DNA of 64,000 nucleotides from Pseudomonadota bacterium (GTDB lineage: Bacteria; Pseudomonadota; Alphaproteobacteria; Rhizobiales; Hyphomicrobiaceae): assembly GCA_023405815.1 (NCBI GenBank), contig JAEXXM010000080.1, positions 1-64,000 on the forward strand. Reading direction: 5' to 3'. Under the pieces are notes generated by a model. The model was not told the origin of the DNA. It did not search any database and saw nothing but the letters and a program-made list of their open reading frames with translations. The translations under genes were made by a program, and so were the position numbers. Of this stretch, positions 1 through 7,718 are shown one piece after another. Position 1 is the first letter of the stretch. The number at the start of each line of letters is the position of its first letter.

Positions 1-51
1 GCGGTAGACATAGTCGAGCGCCGCGTGACCGACGCATATGACCGGCTTCAC
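1..51 (-). CDS. PfkB-family sugar/nucleoside kinase, N-terminal fragment (runs off window)
   Basis: Only the first 17 codons lie in the window. The GTG start overlaps the TGA of the upstream antiporter gene (GTGA), which suggests translational coupling. The peptide VKPVICVGHAALDYVYR has the hydrophobic first strand and G-H-A-x-L-D pattern that opens many PfkB (ribokinase-fold) kinases. The substrate cannot be told from so short a piece. Confidence 0.5.
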   Translation of the reverse strand, partial: MKPVICVGHAALDYVYR

Positions 52-1883
52 CGGGCGGACTCCTCGGCCTGCGCGAGCTCCCGCAGCCGCGCCTCCTCGG
101 CGGCATCCTCCTCGAAGAGCTTTTCCAGGGTCTTTACATCGCTGCGGGCGCGCTCGCGCAGCTTATCGAGGTCGCTGGCGTGCTTGTAGTCCTCGACGAG
201 GCGGCGCTCGTCGTGGCTGCGGAAAGTATGGATGATGCGGCCGGCCTCGCGGTCGGAAAGGCCGAGATTCTTCAAAAGCTGCTTGGTTATGTCGAGCGAG
301 GACAGAAACGTCTCACGCTGGATGTTGGTGATGCCGAGATCGAGCAGGCGCATGGCATGGTTGCGGTTGCGGGCACGCGCGAACACAGGGAGGCTCGGGT
401 AGCTTGCGCGCACCAGCTCGGCGGTGCGCATGGAGGCTTCGACGTCATCGATGGCGAGCACGAAGGCACGTGCCTTGTGCGCGTCCGCCGCCTCGAGGAT
501 ATCGGGCCGGCTGGCGTCGCCGTAGAACGCCTGGGCGCCGAAGCGGCGCACGAGCTCGACCTGCTCGGCCGAGATGTCGAGCGCAGTGAAGGGAACGCGC
601 TTAGCAGTGAGGATGCGGGCGACGATCTGGCCGACGCGGCCGAAGCCGGCAATGATCACATGCCCGTCGTTGTCGGGGAGGATGTCGTAGAGAGGCGCGG
701 GCTCCTTGCGGCGTCGCGACAGCAGGCTCTCCAGCTTGAGCAGGATGGGCGTCGCCGCCATCGAGAGAGAGACGATGACGGTCAACAGCTCGGTGTTCTC
801 GCTCGTCAGAGCGCCGGAGGCGTAGCCTACGGTGAAGAGGACGAACGCGAACTCGCCGCCCTGGGACAGCGCGATACCGAGGCGGCGTGCGGGTCCTGGG
901 TCGAGGCCCTGCATGCGCCCCAGGGAATAGAGGATCACGGCCTTGATCGCCACGAGACCGGCAACGAGCGTCAGGATGATCCCGGGCGCGTCGAGGAAGA
1001 GCCGCACGTCGATGGTCATGCCGATGGCGGTGAAGAAGAGGCCGAGCAGCAGGCCCTCGAACGGCTGGATGTCGGCCTCGAGCTGGTGGCGATAGGACGA
1101 CTCGGCGAGCAGCGCGCCGGCGATGAATGCGCCGAGCGAAGCGGAAAGCCCCGCCATCTGCATGAGGATCGTCACGCCGACGACGGTCAGGAGCGCCGCC
1201 GCTGTCATGGCCTCGCGCACGCGCGTTGCCGCGACGAGACGCAAGAGAAAATCGAGCACGAAGTGGCCGACCACCACCACCGCGGCGATGAGGCCGAGGC
1301 CCTTCAAGACCGCGATCAGTCCCATCGGCCCCGCCTCGGTGGCGATCGTCGAGACCGCCTGGGTGGCAAACAGCGGCGCGAAGGCGATGAGCGGGATGGC
1401 GGCGAGGTCCTGGAACAGCAGCACGGAAAAGCCGAGCCGGCCGTGCCGCGTCTGCAAATCGCCCGTCTCCTCCATCACCTGCAGGGCCAGCGCAGTCGAC
1501 GAGAGTGCCAGGGCGAGGCCGGCGAATAGCGCCGTCTGCCAGGAGTAGCCGACCAATATGGCGATGCCGGCGAGAGCGAGGCCCGTCAGTACGACCTGCT
1601 CGGCGCCGAGGACGAAGACCGCGTTGCGCATTGCCCACAGGCGCTTGGGTCGCAGCTCCAGGCCGATGAGGAACAGGAGAAGGACGATGCCGAACTCGGC
1701 GAAGTGGAGAATCTCCTTGGCCTTGTAGTCGGAGAACGACCAGCCGATGGTGTTGGGGCCGAGCATCAAGCCGACGACGAGATAGCCGAGCACCTCGCTG
1801 ATGCCGAGCCAGCGCGCCAACGGCCCGGCGATCGCGAGCGCGGCCAGCAGGACCGCTATCTCGTGCAATGAAACGCCGACCAT
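48..1883 (-). CDS. kefB: CPA2-family K+/H+ antiporter, KefB/KefC-like, with TrkA-N (RCK) domain
   Basis: An inner-membrane cation:proton antiporter of 611 residues. About a dozen hydrophobic segments fill residues 5-385. The QDLAAIPL motif near 158-165 carries the Gln-Asp pair found in potassium-type CPA2 exchangers, and QGGEFAFVLF lies at 341-350. Residues about 407-540 form a cytoplasmic RCK/TrkA-N Rossmann domain (HVIIAGFGRVGQ), which in Kef proteins binds nucleotide or thiol ligands to gate flux. A charged tail follows. The ATG has a G-rich ribosome site just upstream. It is probably co-transcribed with the kinase gene that overlaps its stop. No KefF/KefG-type partner is nearby, so gating by glutathione adducts is unproven. 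Confidence 0.88.
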   Translation of the reverse strand: MVGVSLHEIAVLLAALAIAGPLARWLGISEVLGYLVVGLMLGPNTIGWSFSDYKAKEILHFAEFGIVLLLFLIGLELRPKRLWAMRNAVFVLGAEQVVLTGLALAGIAILVGYSWQTALFAGLALALSSTALALQVMEETGDLQTRHGRLGFSVLLFQDLAAIPLIAFAPLFATQAVSTIATEAGPMGLIAVLKGLGLIAAVVVVGHFVLDFLLRLVAATRVREAMTAAALLTVVGVTILMQMAGLSASLGAFIAGALLAESSYRHQLEADIQPFEGLLLGLFFTAIGMTIDVRLFLDAPGIILTLVAGLVAIKAVILYSLGRMQGLDPGPARRLGIALSQGGEFAFVLFTVGYASGALTSENTELLTVIVSLSMAATPILLKLESLLSRRRKEPAPLYDILPDNDGHVIIAGFGRVGQIVARILTAKRVPFTALDISAEQVELVRRFGAQAFYGDASRPDILEAADAHKARAFVLAIDDVEASMRTAELVRASYPSLPVFARARNRNHAMRLLDLGITNIQRETFLSSLDITKQLLKNLGLSDREAGRIIHTFRSHDERRLVEDYKHASDLDKLRERARSDVKTLEKLFEEDAAEEARLRELAQAEESAR

Positions 1884-2261
1884 TCCGCCCCCGTCCCTCG
1901 ATCTAATTCAACCCGGAGCCCCACCGCGGGCCGGACGTTGAGCAACTTAAGGATATCTCCGGCGATCTCACAGCCGACAAAACGTCTGATCGGGCCGCGC
2001 GCGGCGCAAAAAACGGTGCGTCGGAGCGCGATCAGCGGCTCGTCGAGCAACATGGAATCTGCGATAGTTATTCTCCGGCATGATTTGGCTCGCGGCGGGG
2101 GAGCAGCCGCGATTCGACGTGTTTAACCGGGGCGTAACCTTAACGTCGCGTTAAGCGCTCTTTCCATAGGATGAACGCGTCGGCCGGTGTTCAGCTTTCA
2201 CGGCTCGGGCAAGCGGCGCGGTCAGGTGTGCAAGCAGCTTTCTCGATAAGGGGGTCGCGCG
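1884..2261. other. Intergenic region between divergent antiporter and small-protein genes
   Basis: This stretch of 378 bases separates two divergent genes and should hold both promoters. No credible gene is seen. Its one clear structure is a perfect 7+7 bp palindrome, listed separately, about 107 bp before the small plus-strand gene. Confidence 0.6.
2139..2155. promoter_or_regulatory. Perfect inverted repeat (possible operator)
   Basis: CTTAACG-tcg-CGTTAAG is a perfect inverted repeat with a 3-base spacer in an AT-richer patch upstream of the small protein gene at 2262. A dimeric repressor site is one reading. The binding protein is unknown. Confidence 0.35.
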
Positions 2262-2501
2262 ATGTCTTTCGATCTCGTCATGCGTACGCTGGGGGTGGTC
2301 ACCTGCCTCTATGTCGTCGCCTACTTCGTCACCACCATGAGCGTCGCGGCGCTCAACGGCGTCACTTACAGCTCGGGGCCGACCTGCGGCGAGAGCGGAT
2401 GCGTCAGCATCGCCAGCCGGCAGTACTCGGCACCGCGCTACGCCTATGCGACCGACGACTCGGCGCTTTGGTCGGCCGCATCATTCCTCAAGGTAGATTG
2501 A
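2262..2501 (+). CDS. Small membrane/exported hypothetical protein (79 aa)
   Basis: Not recognised. The 79-residue product begins MSFDLVMRTLGVVTCLYVV, has one hydrophobic segment (about 9-33) that could be a membrane anchor or uncleaved signal, and then a polar Ser/Tyr-rich part with two cysteines (CGESGC) that could form a disulfide in the periplasm. A purine-rich ribosome site (AAGGGGG) lies about 8 bases before the ATG. It stands alone and converges on kdsA, with a hairpin between the two stops. Confidence 0.6.
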   Translation: MSFDLVMRTLGVVTCLYVVAYFVTTMSVAALNGVTYSSGPTCGESGCVSIASRQYSAPRYAYATDDSALWSAASFLKVD

Positions 2502-2506
2502 GCCGG

Positions 2507-2531
2507 GGGCGAGCGGCCTAAGCCGTCGCCC
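2507..2531. terminator. Hairpin between convergent small gene and kdsA
   Basis: GGGCGA/TCGCCC plus an inner GGC/GCC form a GC-rich stem with a CTAA-type loop, in the 41-base gap between two convergent stop codons. It could end transcription from both sides, although there is no strong T-run. Confidence 0.45.
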
Positions 2532-2542
2532 GTTGCCTCGAC

Positions 2543-3442
2543 TTAAAGGGAGCGCGTGCCTTGGGCCGCGCTCCTTTGTCGTTTGACGAGCGCGTCGATC
2601 TCGAGGAGCTCCGTCATCAGCGGAGCGAAATCCTTGAGCGGCACCATGTTCGGGCCATCCGAAGGTGCACGCTCAGGGTCCTCGTGCGTCTCGATGAAGA
2701 CGCCTGCAACCCCCACCGCGACGGCCGCGCGTGCGAGCACAGGCACGAAGCGGCGATCGCCACCCGAGCTCGTTCCCTGCCCGCCCGGCTGCTGCACGGA
2801 GTGGGTCGCGTCGAAGACGACGGGGCAGCCGGTCTCGGCCATGATCGGAAGCGAGCGCATGTCGGCGACAAGCGTATTGTAGCCGAACGAGGCTCCGCGC
2901 TCGGTAAGCAGCACATTGGGATTGCCCGACGCCACCACCTTGGTGACGACGTTCTTCATGTCCCAGGGGGCGAGGAACTGGCCCTTCTTCACCTTCACGA
3001 CGCGCCCGGTCTTGGCCGCAGCTATCAGCAAGTCGGTTTGCCGGCAGAGAAATGCCGGGATCTGCAGCACGTCGACAACCGGCGCAACGAGCGCACACTG
3101 GGCGGCATCGTGGACGTCAGTGACGATAGGAAGCCCCAGGGTCTCGCGGATCTCGGCGAACACGGGGAGCGCAGCCTCGAGGCCGATGCCGCGCTTGCCC
3201 GACAGCGAGGTGCGGTTCGCCTTGTCGAAGGACGATTTGTAGACGAGCCCGAAGCCGAGCTTGGCCGCGACTTCCTTGAGTGCCGCCGCCATCTCGAGGG
3301 CGTGGGCGCGGCTCTCCATCTGGCAGGGGCCGGCGAAGACGGCGAGCCTGGCGTCGTTAGCGACCTCGACATCGCCGATGGCACCTTCATTGGCACCGAT
3401 GGCGACGCGCGGATTGGGGGATAGGGATTCGTGCCTAGTCAT
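2543..3442 (-). CDS. kdsA: 3-deoxy-8-phosphooctulonate synthase (KDO-8-phosphate synthase)
   Basis: Condenses phosphoenolpyruvate with arabinose-5-phosphate to give Kdo-8-phosphate for the LPS core. About 299 residues from the ATG at 3442; a TTG further up is less likely because the homologous region begins after it. Active-site landmarks are YKSSFDKANRTS (about 68-79), LQIPAFLCRQ, KVKKGQFLAPWDM and FDATHSVQQPGG. The metal ligands of class II enzymes are present as C40 (AGPCQMES), H214, E251 (FIETHED) and D262, so this should be the metal-dependent form, unlike the E. coli enzyme. In many relatives kdsA sits next to pyrG; here two genes separate them. Confidence 0.96.
   Translation of the reverse strand: MTRHESLSPNPRVAIGANEGAIGDVEVANDARLAVFAGPCQMESRAHALEMAAALKEVAAKLGFGLVYKSSFDKANRTSLSGKRGIGLEAALPVFAEIRETLGLPIVTDVHDAAQCALVAPVVDVLQIPAFLCRQTDLLIAAAKTGRVVKVKKGQFLAPWDMKNVVTKVVASGNPNVLLTERGASFGYNTLVADMRSLPIMAETGCPVVFDATHSVQQPGGQGTSSGGDRRFVPVLARAAVAVGVAGVFIETHEDPERAPSDGPNMVPLKDFAPLMTELLEIDALVKRQRSAAQGTRSL
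2545..2577 (-). terminator. Hairpin overlapping the 3' end of kdsA
   Basis: On the minus strand AAAGGAGCGCG pairs with CGCGCTCCCTTT around a 10-base loop, covering the last codons and stop of kdsA. It may be the kdsA terminator or a 3'-end stabilising hairpin. There is no clean T-run. Confidence 0.4.
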
Positions 3443-3500
3443 GGGGGCTCTATAGCATGTTGGCTTGGCCGAAAGCGCGGCAAGGTCCGCCAAAGCAAAT

Positions 3501-3523
3501 GGCCGCGCCTTTTGGGCGCGGCC
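3501..3523 (-). terminator. Rho-independent-type terminator after the GlsB-like gene
   Basis: A perfect 9-bp stem (GGCCGCGCC/GGCGCGGCC) with a 5-base loop, followed on the minus strand by an A/T-rich stretch (ATTTGCTTTG). It lies 23 bases beyond the stop of the small membrane protein gene. Confidence 0.55.
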
Positions 3524-3546
3524 ACTGCCGAAAACCGTGATTGGCG

Positions 3547-3807
3547 CTAAGCGACCTTACGGACGAGGCCGATCAGCAGCAGCAGGATAATGGCACCGAT
3601 CGTAGCCGAGACGATCTGGCCGACGAGGCCGGCCATCCCGAAGCCGAGCATCGGCATGAGCCAGGCACCGATGAAAGCGCCGATGACGCCGATGACGATG
3701 TTGCCGACGAGGCCGAACCCGTAGCCCTTCACAAGCGTGCCGGCGAGCCAGCCGGCAATGGCACCAACGATGAGCAGAATGAGCAGTGCTTGAAGATCCA
3801 TAGGCAT
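3547..3807 (-). CDS. GlsB/YeaQ/YmgE-family small membrane protein (transglycosylase-associated type)
   Basis: 86 residues with three hydrophobic segments and the glycine-rich signature of this family: GAIAGWLAGTLVKG near 15-28, then GLVGNIVIGVIGAFIGAWL. Members are small inner-membrane proteins often induced by general stress; their biochemical role is not established. The ATG at 3807 has GGGGAG about 8 bases upstream. The leader contains two inverted repeats (near 3843-3861 and 3870-3923), and a GC-rich terminator follows. It is monocistronic by layout. Confidence 0.9.
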   Translation of the reverse strand: MPMDLQALLILLIVGAIAGWLAGTLVKGYGFGLVGNIVIGVIGAFIGAWLMPMLGFGMAGLVGQIVSATIGAIILLLLIGLVRKVA

Positions 3808-3869
3808 TGCTTGAACTCCCCTGAGCGCGATCGCTTTTATCTGCCGCGGCGGTACCGCGGCTTCGTTCA

Positions 3870-3923
3870 GGAGGACGTTGCCTCTTCTTCACGTCTACTG
3901 GAGCCCCTGCGGCGACGTCCTCC
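3870..3923. promoter_or_regulatory. Long-spaced perfect inverted repeat in leader
   Basis: GGAGGACGT at 3870-3878 is matched by ACGTCCTCC at 3915-3923. Both lie within about 120 bp upstream of the GlsB-like start. It could be a paired operator or, in RNA, a long-range leader stem. Confidence 0.3.
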
Positions 3924-4122
3924 GCACTCCCCTTATCGCCCGATTCGGGTTGGGACCCCGCACTCTGTGTACATTGAGTTGTAGCGACACGATAGATCAA
4001 CCGGCGCAGTGTGCTGGCTCTTGCGTGTCATGCGGGCCACAGACGCAGGCAAACGGCCTTGTTAGGGCCCGCCGGGACCCACGCCTTAGGGCGACGCAGG
4101 ATCCCGGCGAGGAAGGGCGGCA

Positions 4123-4141
4123 GCGGCCCAACGTGGGCCGC
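4123..4141 (-). terminator. Hairpin after the P-II gene
   Basis: GCGGCCCA-acg-TGGGCCGC is an 8-bp perfect stem starting a few bases beyond the P-II stop codon on the minus strand. The T-run is poor, so termination efficiency is uncertain. Confidence 0.45.
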
Positions 4142-4144
4142 CGA

Positions 4145-4483
4145 TTAAAGAGCAGCCTCGGCCGTCTCACCGGTGCGGATGCGCACCAGAGCCTCGATGG
4201 GGGAGACGAAGATCTTGCCGTCACCGATGGAGCCGGTGTTGGCAGCCTGGCGAATGGCGGCAACGACGCCGTCAGCCTGGCCCGACGACACGGCGAGCTC
4301 GATCTTCACCTTGGGCAGCAGGTTCACCGAGTACTCGGCACCGCGGTAGATTTCCGTGTGGCCCTTCTGGCGGCCGAAGCCCTTCACCTCGGTGACGGTC
4401 ATGCCGTTGATGCCGAGCTTGGTCAGCGCAGCGCGCACGTCGTCGAGCTTGAAGGGCTTGATGATGGCAGTAACGAGCTTCAT
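4145..4483 (-). CDS. glnK: P-II family nitrogen regulatory protein, GlnK-like
   Basis: A trimeric signal protein of 112 residues that reports 2-oxoglutarate/ATP and glutamine status to AmtB, glutamine synthetase adenylylation and NtrB. The start MKLVTAIIKPFKL and YSVNLLPKVKIE resemble GlnK more than GlnB. The T-loop contains the uridylylation tyrosine Y51 (RGAEYSV), and IGDGKIFV closes the ATP site. The ATG at 4483 has AAGGAG about 8 bases upstream. A near-consensus sigma-54 promoter sits about 90 bp before the start, which also favours a GlnK role. Neither amtB nor glnA is adjacent, unlike many relatives. Confidence 0.93.
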   Translation of the reverse strand: MKLVTAIIKPFKLDDVRAALTKLGINGMTVTEVKGFGRQKGHTEIYRGAEYSVNLLPKVKIELAVSSGQADGVVAAIRQAANTGSIGDGKIFVSPIEALVRIRTGETAEAAL

Positions 4484-4826
4484 GGGGAGCACTCCTTGTG
4501 TTTATCCCTGTGACCCTTTCGGGCGTTTCCAGCGGGGTTCCGCCCCGGCGGTTGGTTAACGCCGTTAGTGGTAATCAATAACCGTGCCAAACTGGCTGGC
4601 GTTGAGCTAAGTCAACGGAACCACACGATTATTTGCTGTTTTTTGAGGCGTCATAACGCCTTCGCAATAGGCTGCTCCCCCTGGGCCCTGATTAAAAGTT
4701 AGGCGCGCAACTGGCGAGTAAAGAAGTCGCCGACCGCAACGCAACGCTCAGCGTGCGGCGCAGCGTTGTCTCTACAGCGTAGCCCTGGCCGTCGCGCGAC
4801 GCACGGACGGCGATGACGCCGCCAGC
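4484..4826. other. Intergenic region upstream of the P-II gene, downstream of pyrG
   Basis: 343 bases with no credible gene. It holds the sigma-54 promoter (4574-4590), a short inverted repeat GTTGA-N6-TCAAC (4601-4616) just upstream of it, and a 7-bp stem CAACGCT/AGCGTTG (4742-4768) that may mark the pyrG 3' end. No perfect NtrC site was seen. Confidence 0.6.
4574..4590 (-). promoter_or_regulatory. Sigma-54 (RpoN) -24/-12 promoter for the P-II gene
   Basis: On the minus strand the sequence reads TTGGCACGGTTATTGAT. This matches the RpoN consensus TTGGCACG-N4-TTGC except that the -12 dinucleotide GC is GA. Spacing is correct. The predicted start near 4562 gives a leader of about 80 bases containing the AAGGAG ribosome site. 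Confidence 0.75.
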
Positions 4827-6455
4827 TTACACGAGGCGGCTCTGCTCGACAGCGGCGCCGATGAAGGAGCGGAACAGTGGGTGCGGCTCGAACGGCCGGC
4901 TCTTGAGCTCGGGGTGGTACTGGACACCGATGAACCAGGGATGGTCGGGATACTCGACCGCCTCGGGCAGCAACCCGTCGGGAGATAGCCCCGAAAAGCG
5001 CAGTCCCGCGGCCTCAAGGCGCTCGCGGTACTTGGTGTTGACCTCGTAGCGGTGCCGGTGGCGCTCGGAAATCTGCTGGCTGCCGTAGACCTGGGCGATA
5101 TGGCTGCCCGGCACCAGCTCGGCCGGATAGGCGCCGAGGCGCATGGTGCCGCCAAGGTCGCCGCCGAGGCGACGCTGCTCCAGCTCGTTGCCGCGCATCC
5201 ATTCCGTCATCAAGCCGATGACGGGCTCGGGCGTCGGGCCGAACTCGGTAGAATTCGCGTCCTTGATGCCGACGAGATTGCGCGCCGCCTCGAGGCAAGC
5301 CATCTGCATGCCGAAGCAGATGCCGAAGTACGGCACGCCCCTTTCGCGCGCGAACTTGGCGGCGAGGATCTTGCCCTCCGAGCCGCGCTCGCCGAAGCCG
5401 CCGGGGACGAGGATGCCATTGACGCCTTCGAGGTAGGGCGCCGGGTCCTCGTGCTCGAAGATCTCGCTCTCGATCCATTCGATCTTGACGCGCACGCGGT
5501 TGGCGATGCCGCCGTGCACGAGCGCCTCGATCAGCGACTTGTAGGCGTCCTTGAGCCCGGTGTACTTGCCGACCACGGCAATCGTGACCTCGCCTTCGGG
5601 CGTGTCGACGCCGCGGGTGATCGTCTCCCAGCGCGTCAGATCGGGCTTGGGCGCCCCGGAGATGTTGAAGGCGCGCAGGACCTGCTCGTCGAGGCCCTCG
5701 CGGTGGTAGGCGAGCGGAACCTCGTAGATCGAGGGCACGTCGAGCGCCTGGATGACGGCTTCCTCGCGCACGTTGCAGAACAGCGCGATCTTGCGCCGCT
5801 CGGAGGCGGGCACAGGACGATCGGAGCGGCAGAGCAGAATGTTCGGTTGAATGCCGATCGAGCGCAGCTCCTTGACGGAGTGCTGCGTCGGCTTGGTCTT
5901 CAACTCGCCGGCCGAGGGGATGTACGGCATCAGCGTCAGGTGGATGAAGATGGAGGCGAGCGGCGGCAGATCGTTTCCGAGCTGGCGAATGGCCTCGAAG
6001 AACGGCAGGCCCTCGATGTCGCCGACGGTGCCGCCGATCTCCACCAAGACAAAGTCGATGCCCTCGTTGCCCGAGGTCACGAACTCCTTGATGGCGTCGG
6101 TCACGTGCGGGATCACCTGCACGGTGCCGCCGAGATAGGCTCCGCGCCGCTCCTTGGCGAGAATGTCCTGATAGATTCGGCCGGTCGTGATGTTGTCCGA
6201 CTTGCGCGCCGGAACGCCGGTGAAGCGCTCGTAGTGTCCCAGATCGAGGTCCGTCTCGGCGCCGTCGTCGGTCACGAACACTTCGCCGTGCTGATACGGC
6301 GACATCGTACCGGGATCGACGTTGAGGTACGGATCGAGCTTACGAAGCCGGACCGAGTATCCGCGCGCTTGGAGAAGCGCACCGAGTGCGGCTGACGCGA
6401 GGCCTTTTCCCAGGGAGGACACCACGCCGCCGGTAATGAAGATGTACCGCTGCAT
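4827..6455 (-). CDS. pyrG: CTP synthase (glutamine hydrolysing)
   Basis: Makes CTP from UTP, ATP and glutamine; 542 residues, the normal length. The N-terminal synthetase domain opens MQRYIFITGGVVSSLGKGL with the P-loop-like GGVVSSLGKG, followed by KLDPYLNVDPGTMSPYQHGE. The C-terminal class I glutamine amidotransferase domain has the nucleophile in FGICFGMQ, and the His-Glu of the triad in VQYHPE. In related genomes pyrG is linked to secG, tpiA and kdsA, as here. Confidence 0.98.
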   Translation of the reverse strand: MQRYIFITGGVVSSLGKGLASAALGALLQARGYSVRLRKLDPYLNVDPGTMSPYQHGEVFVTDDGAETDLDLGHYERFTGVPARKSDNITTGRIYQDILAKERRGAYLGGTVQVIPHVTDAIKEFVTSGNEGIDFVLVEIGGTVGDIEGLPFFEAIRQLGNDLPPLASIFIHLTLMPYIPSAGELKTKPTQHSVKELRSIGIQPNILLCRSDRPVPASERRKIALFCNVREEAVIQALDVPSIYEVPLAYHREGLDEQVLRAFNISGAPKPDLTRWETITRGVDTPEGEVTIAVVGKYTGLKDAYKSLIEALVHGGIANRVRVKIEWIESEIFEHEDPAPYLEGVNGILVPGGFGERGSEGKILAAKFARERGVPYFGICFGMQMACLEAARNLVGIKDANSTEFGPTPEPVIGLMTEWMRGNELEQRRLGGDLGGTMRLGAYPAELVPGSHIAQVYGSQQISERHRHRYEVNTKYRERLEAAGLRFSGLSPDGLLPEAVEYPDHPWFIGVQYHPELKSRPFEPHPLFRSFIGAAVEQSRLV

Positions 6456-6564
6456 GGGCCTCGAGGCTTACACGAAGGGGCGGGAGATTCGAAGGGGCTT
6501 TATCGCCTCATCCCCGGAAAGCGATAATTCCCCGGGGTTTACGGATCGGCGTGCCCGAAATGCT

Positions 6565-7095
6565 TCAGGTCGCCTGGCCGCACGCCGCGCGAGACTCCTG
6601 CTCGGCGACGGCCTTGGCATCGGCCGGGACGACCTCGTTATTGAGCTCCCCGTTCAAAGCCTCGAAGCTCTCCTTGGCGCTGACATAAGTGGGATCGAGC
6701 GGCTCCTTGGCGTAGACGACGTCGACCTGCACCGTTTGTCTGCTGCCGGATGCGGTCGCTCCGCCCTTGTAGAACTCGTGCTTCTTGTCGCAGACGACGC
6801 CGTACTGGACGTTGGCGACCTTGTAGTAACCCAGCTTCTGCTCGATGCCGATTTGCGCCGCGCGGGCGCGTGCAATCTTTTCGATGCGGGACTTCGGCGT
6901 CGCCTCGGTACCGGTCGCCTTCACCTGATACTGGCTGTCGCTGACCTTCGTCTCGGCGTAGCCGGAGGGCGAGAGCATATTAGAAGCGCCGAACGATGCG
7001 ATCGGCTTCAGGTCGGTGCCGGCGCATGCACCGAGCAATGCGGCGCATGGAACGACAATAAGAAGGGTTGCAGTTGTTGCCCTGCGCATATCCAT
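6565..7095 (-). CDS. Exported lipoprotein, CC0125/CC1285-like
   Basis: From the ATG at 7095 the product has 176 residues: a short positively charged start (MDMRRATT), a hydrophobic stretch and a lipobox ALLGAC ending at Cys24, so it is likely a periplasm-facing lipoprotein. The mature part has GYAETKVSDSQYQVKATGTE followed by an R-A-A-rich helix, reminiscent of the CC0125/CC1285 lipoprotein family of alphaproteobacteria. Function is unknown. It lies between pyrG and secG. An in-frame start 27 codons upstream would spoil the signal sequence. Confidence 0.7.
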   Translation of the reverse strand: MDMRRATTATLLIVVPCAALLGACAGTDLKPIASFGASNMLSPSGYAETKVSDSQYQVKATGTEATPKSRIEKIARARAAQIGIEQKLGYYKVANVQYGVVCDKKHEFYKGGATASGSRQTVQVDVVYAKEPLDPTYVSAKESFEALNGELNNEVVPADAKAVAEQESRAACGQAT

Positions 7096-7200
7096 GCCGT
7101 TGCTCGTTGGCGGAATCTCACCACCGAGCTTAGCGCGCAATGGCCTGCCGCATAGTGCGCGCGGGCAACAGATCAACAGCCGGACTACGCGCTCGCGGCG

Positions 7201-7596
7201 TTAACGGTTCTGGGGAACGGCCGGCGACTGCAACTTGTCGAGAATTCCGCCGCGGCCTCCGTCGGGGGCCTGAGCGGGCGCTGCAGGCGCGGTCGCGGGC
7301 GCGGAGCTGCCGGCAGGAGCCGGGGCCGTCGCGCCGCCCGGGGCACCGTCGAAGATCGAGCGCGCGGGCGCAGAATGCTGGGCGACGAGGGTCAACAGGA
7401 TGCTTGTGGCGAAGAAGGCCGCCGCGAGCGCCGCGGTCGTGCGCGTCAGCAGGTTGGCCGTGCCGCGGCCGGTGAGGAAGCCGCCGCCACCGCCGCCACC
7501 GATGCCCAGGGCGCCGCCCTCGGAGCGCTGCAGAAGCACCACGCCGACGAGAGCGGATGCGATCATCAGGTGCAGGACGAGCAGTGCGGTGGCCAT
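7201..7596 (-). CDS. secG: Preprotein translocase subunit SecG
   Basis: Accessory membrane subunit of the SecYEG channel. About 131 residues from the ATG at 7596, which has AAGAG about 8 bases upstream. Two transmembrane helices (about 2-22 and 52-74) flank the conserved cytoplasmic loop VLLQRSEGGALGIGGGG. The C-terminal part is an Ala/Pro/Gly-rich extension typical of alphaproteobacterial SecG. Linked to tpiA and pyrG as in related genomes. Confidence 0.95.
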   Translation of the reverse strand: MATALLVLHLMIASALVGVVLLQRSEGGALGIGGGGGGGFLTGRGTANLLTRTTAALAAAFFATSILLTLVAQHSAPARSIFDGAPGGATAPAPAGSSAPATAPAAPAQAPDGGRGGILDKLQSPAVPQNR

Positions 7597-7718
7597 GGCT
7601 ATCTCTTGGGGCAATTTTCTCGAATGCGGGGGGCCCGCGAAGCGGCAGAAGGCCGCCTTCTATAGCACTTGGCGTGTGCCGGCTAGTAGGCAGGCCCTCA
7701 TCCGGCAATATAGGGCCT

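Larger units (their letters stand above)
3808..4144. other. Intergenic region upstream of the GlsB-like gene
   Basis: Holds the leader or promoter of the GlsB-like gene and the 3' end of the P-II gene. It has a GC-rich hairpin GCCGCGG-cggta-CCGCGGC (3843-3861), a perfect 9-bp inverted repeat with a long spacer (3870-3878 and 3915-3923) and the P-II terminator hairpin (4123-4141). No protein gene is credible here. Confidence 0.55.
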
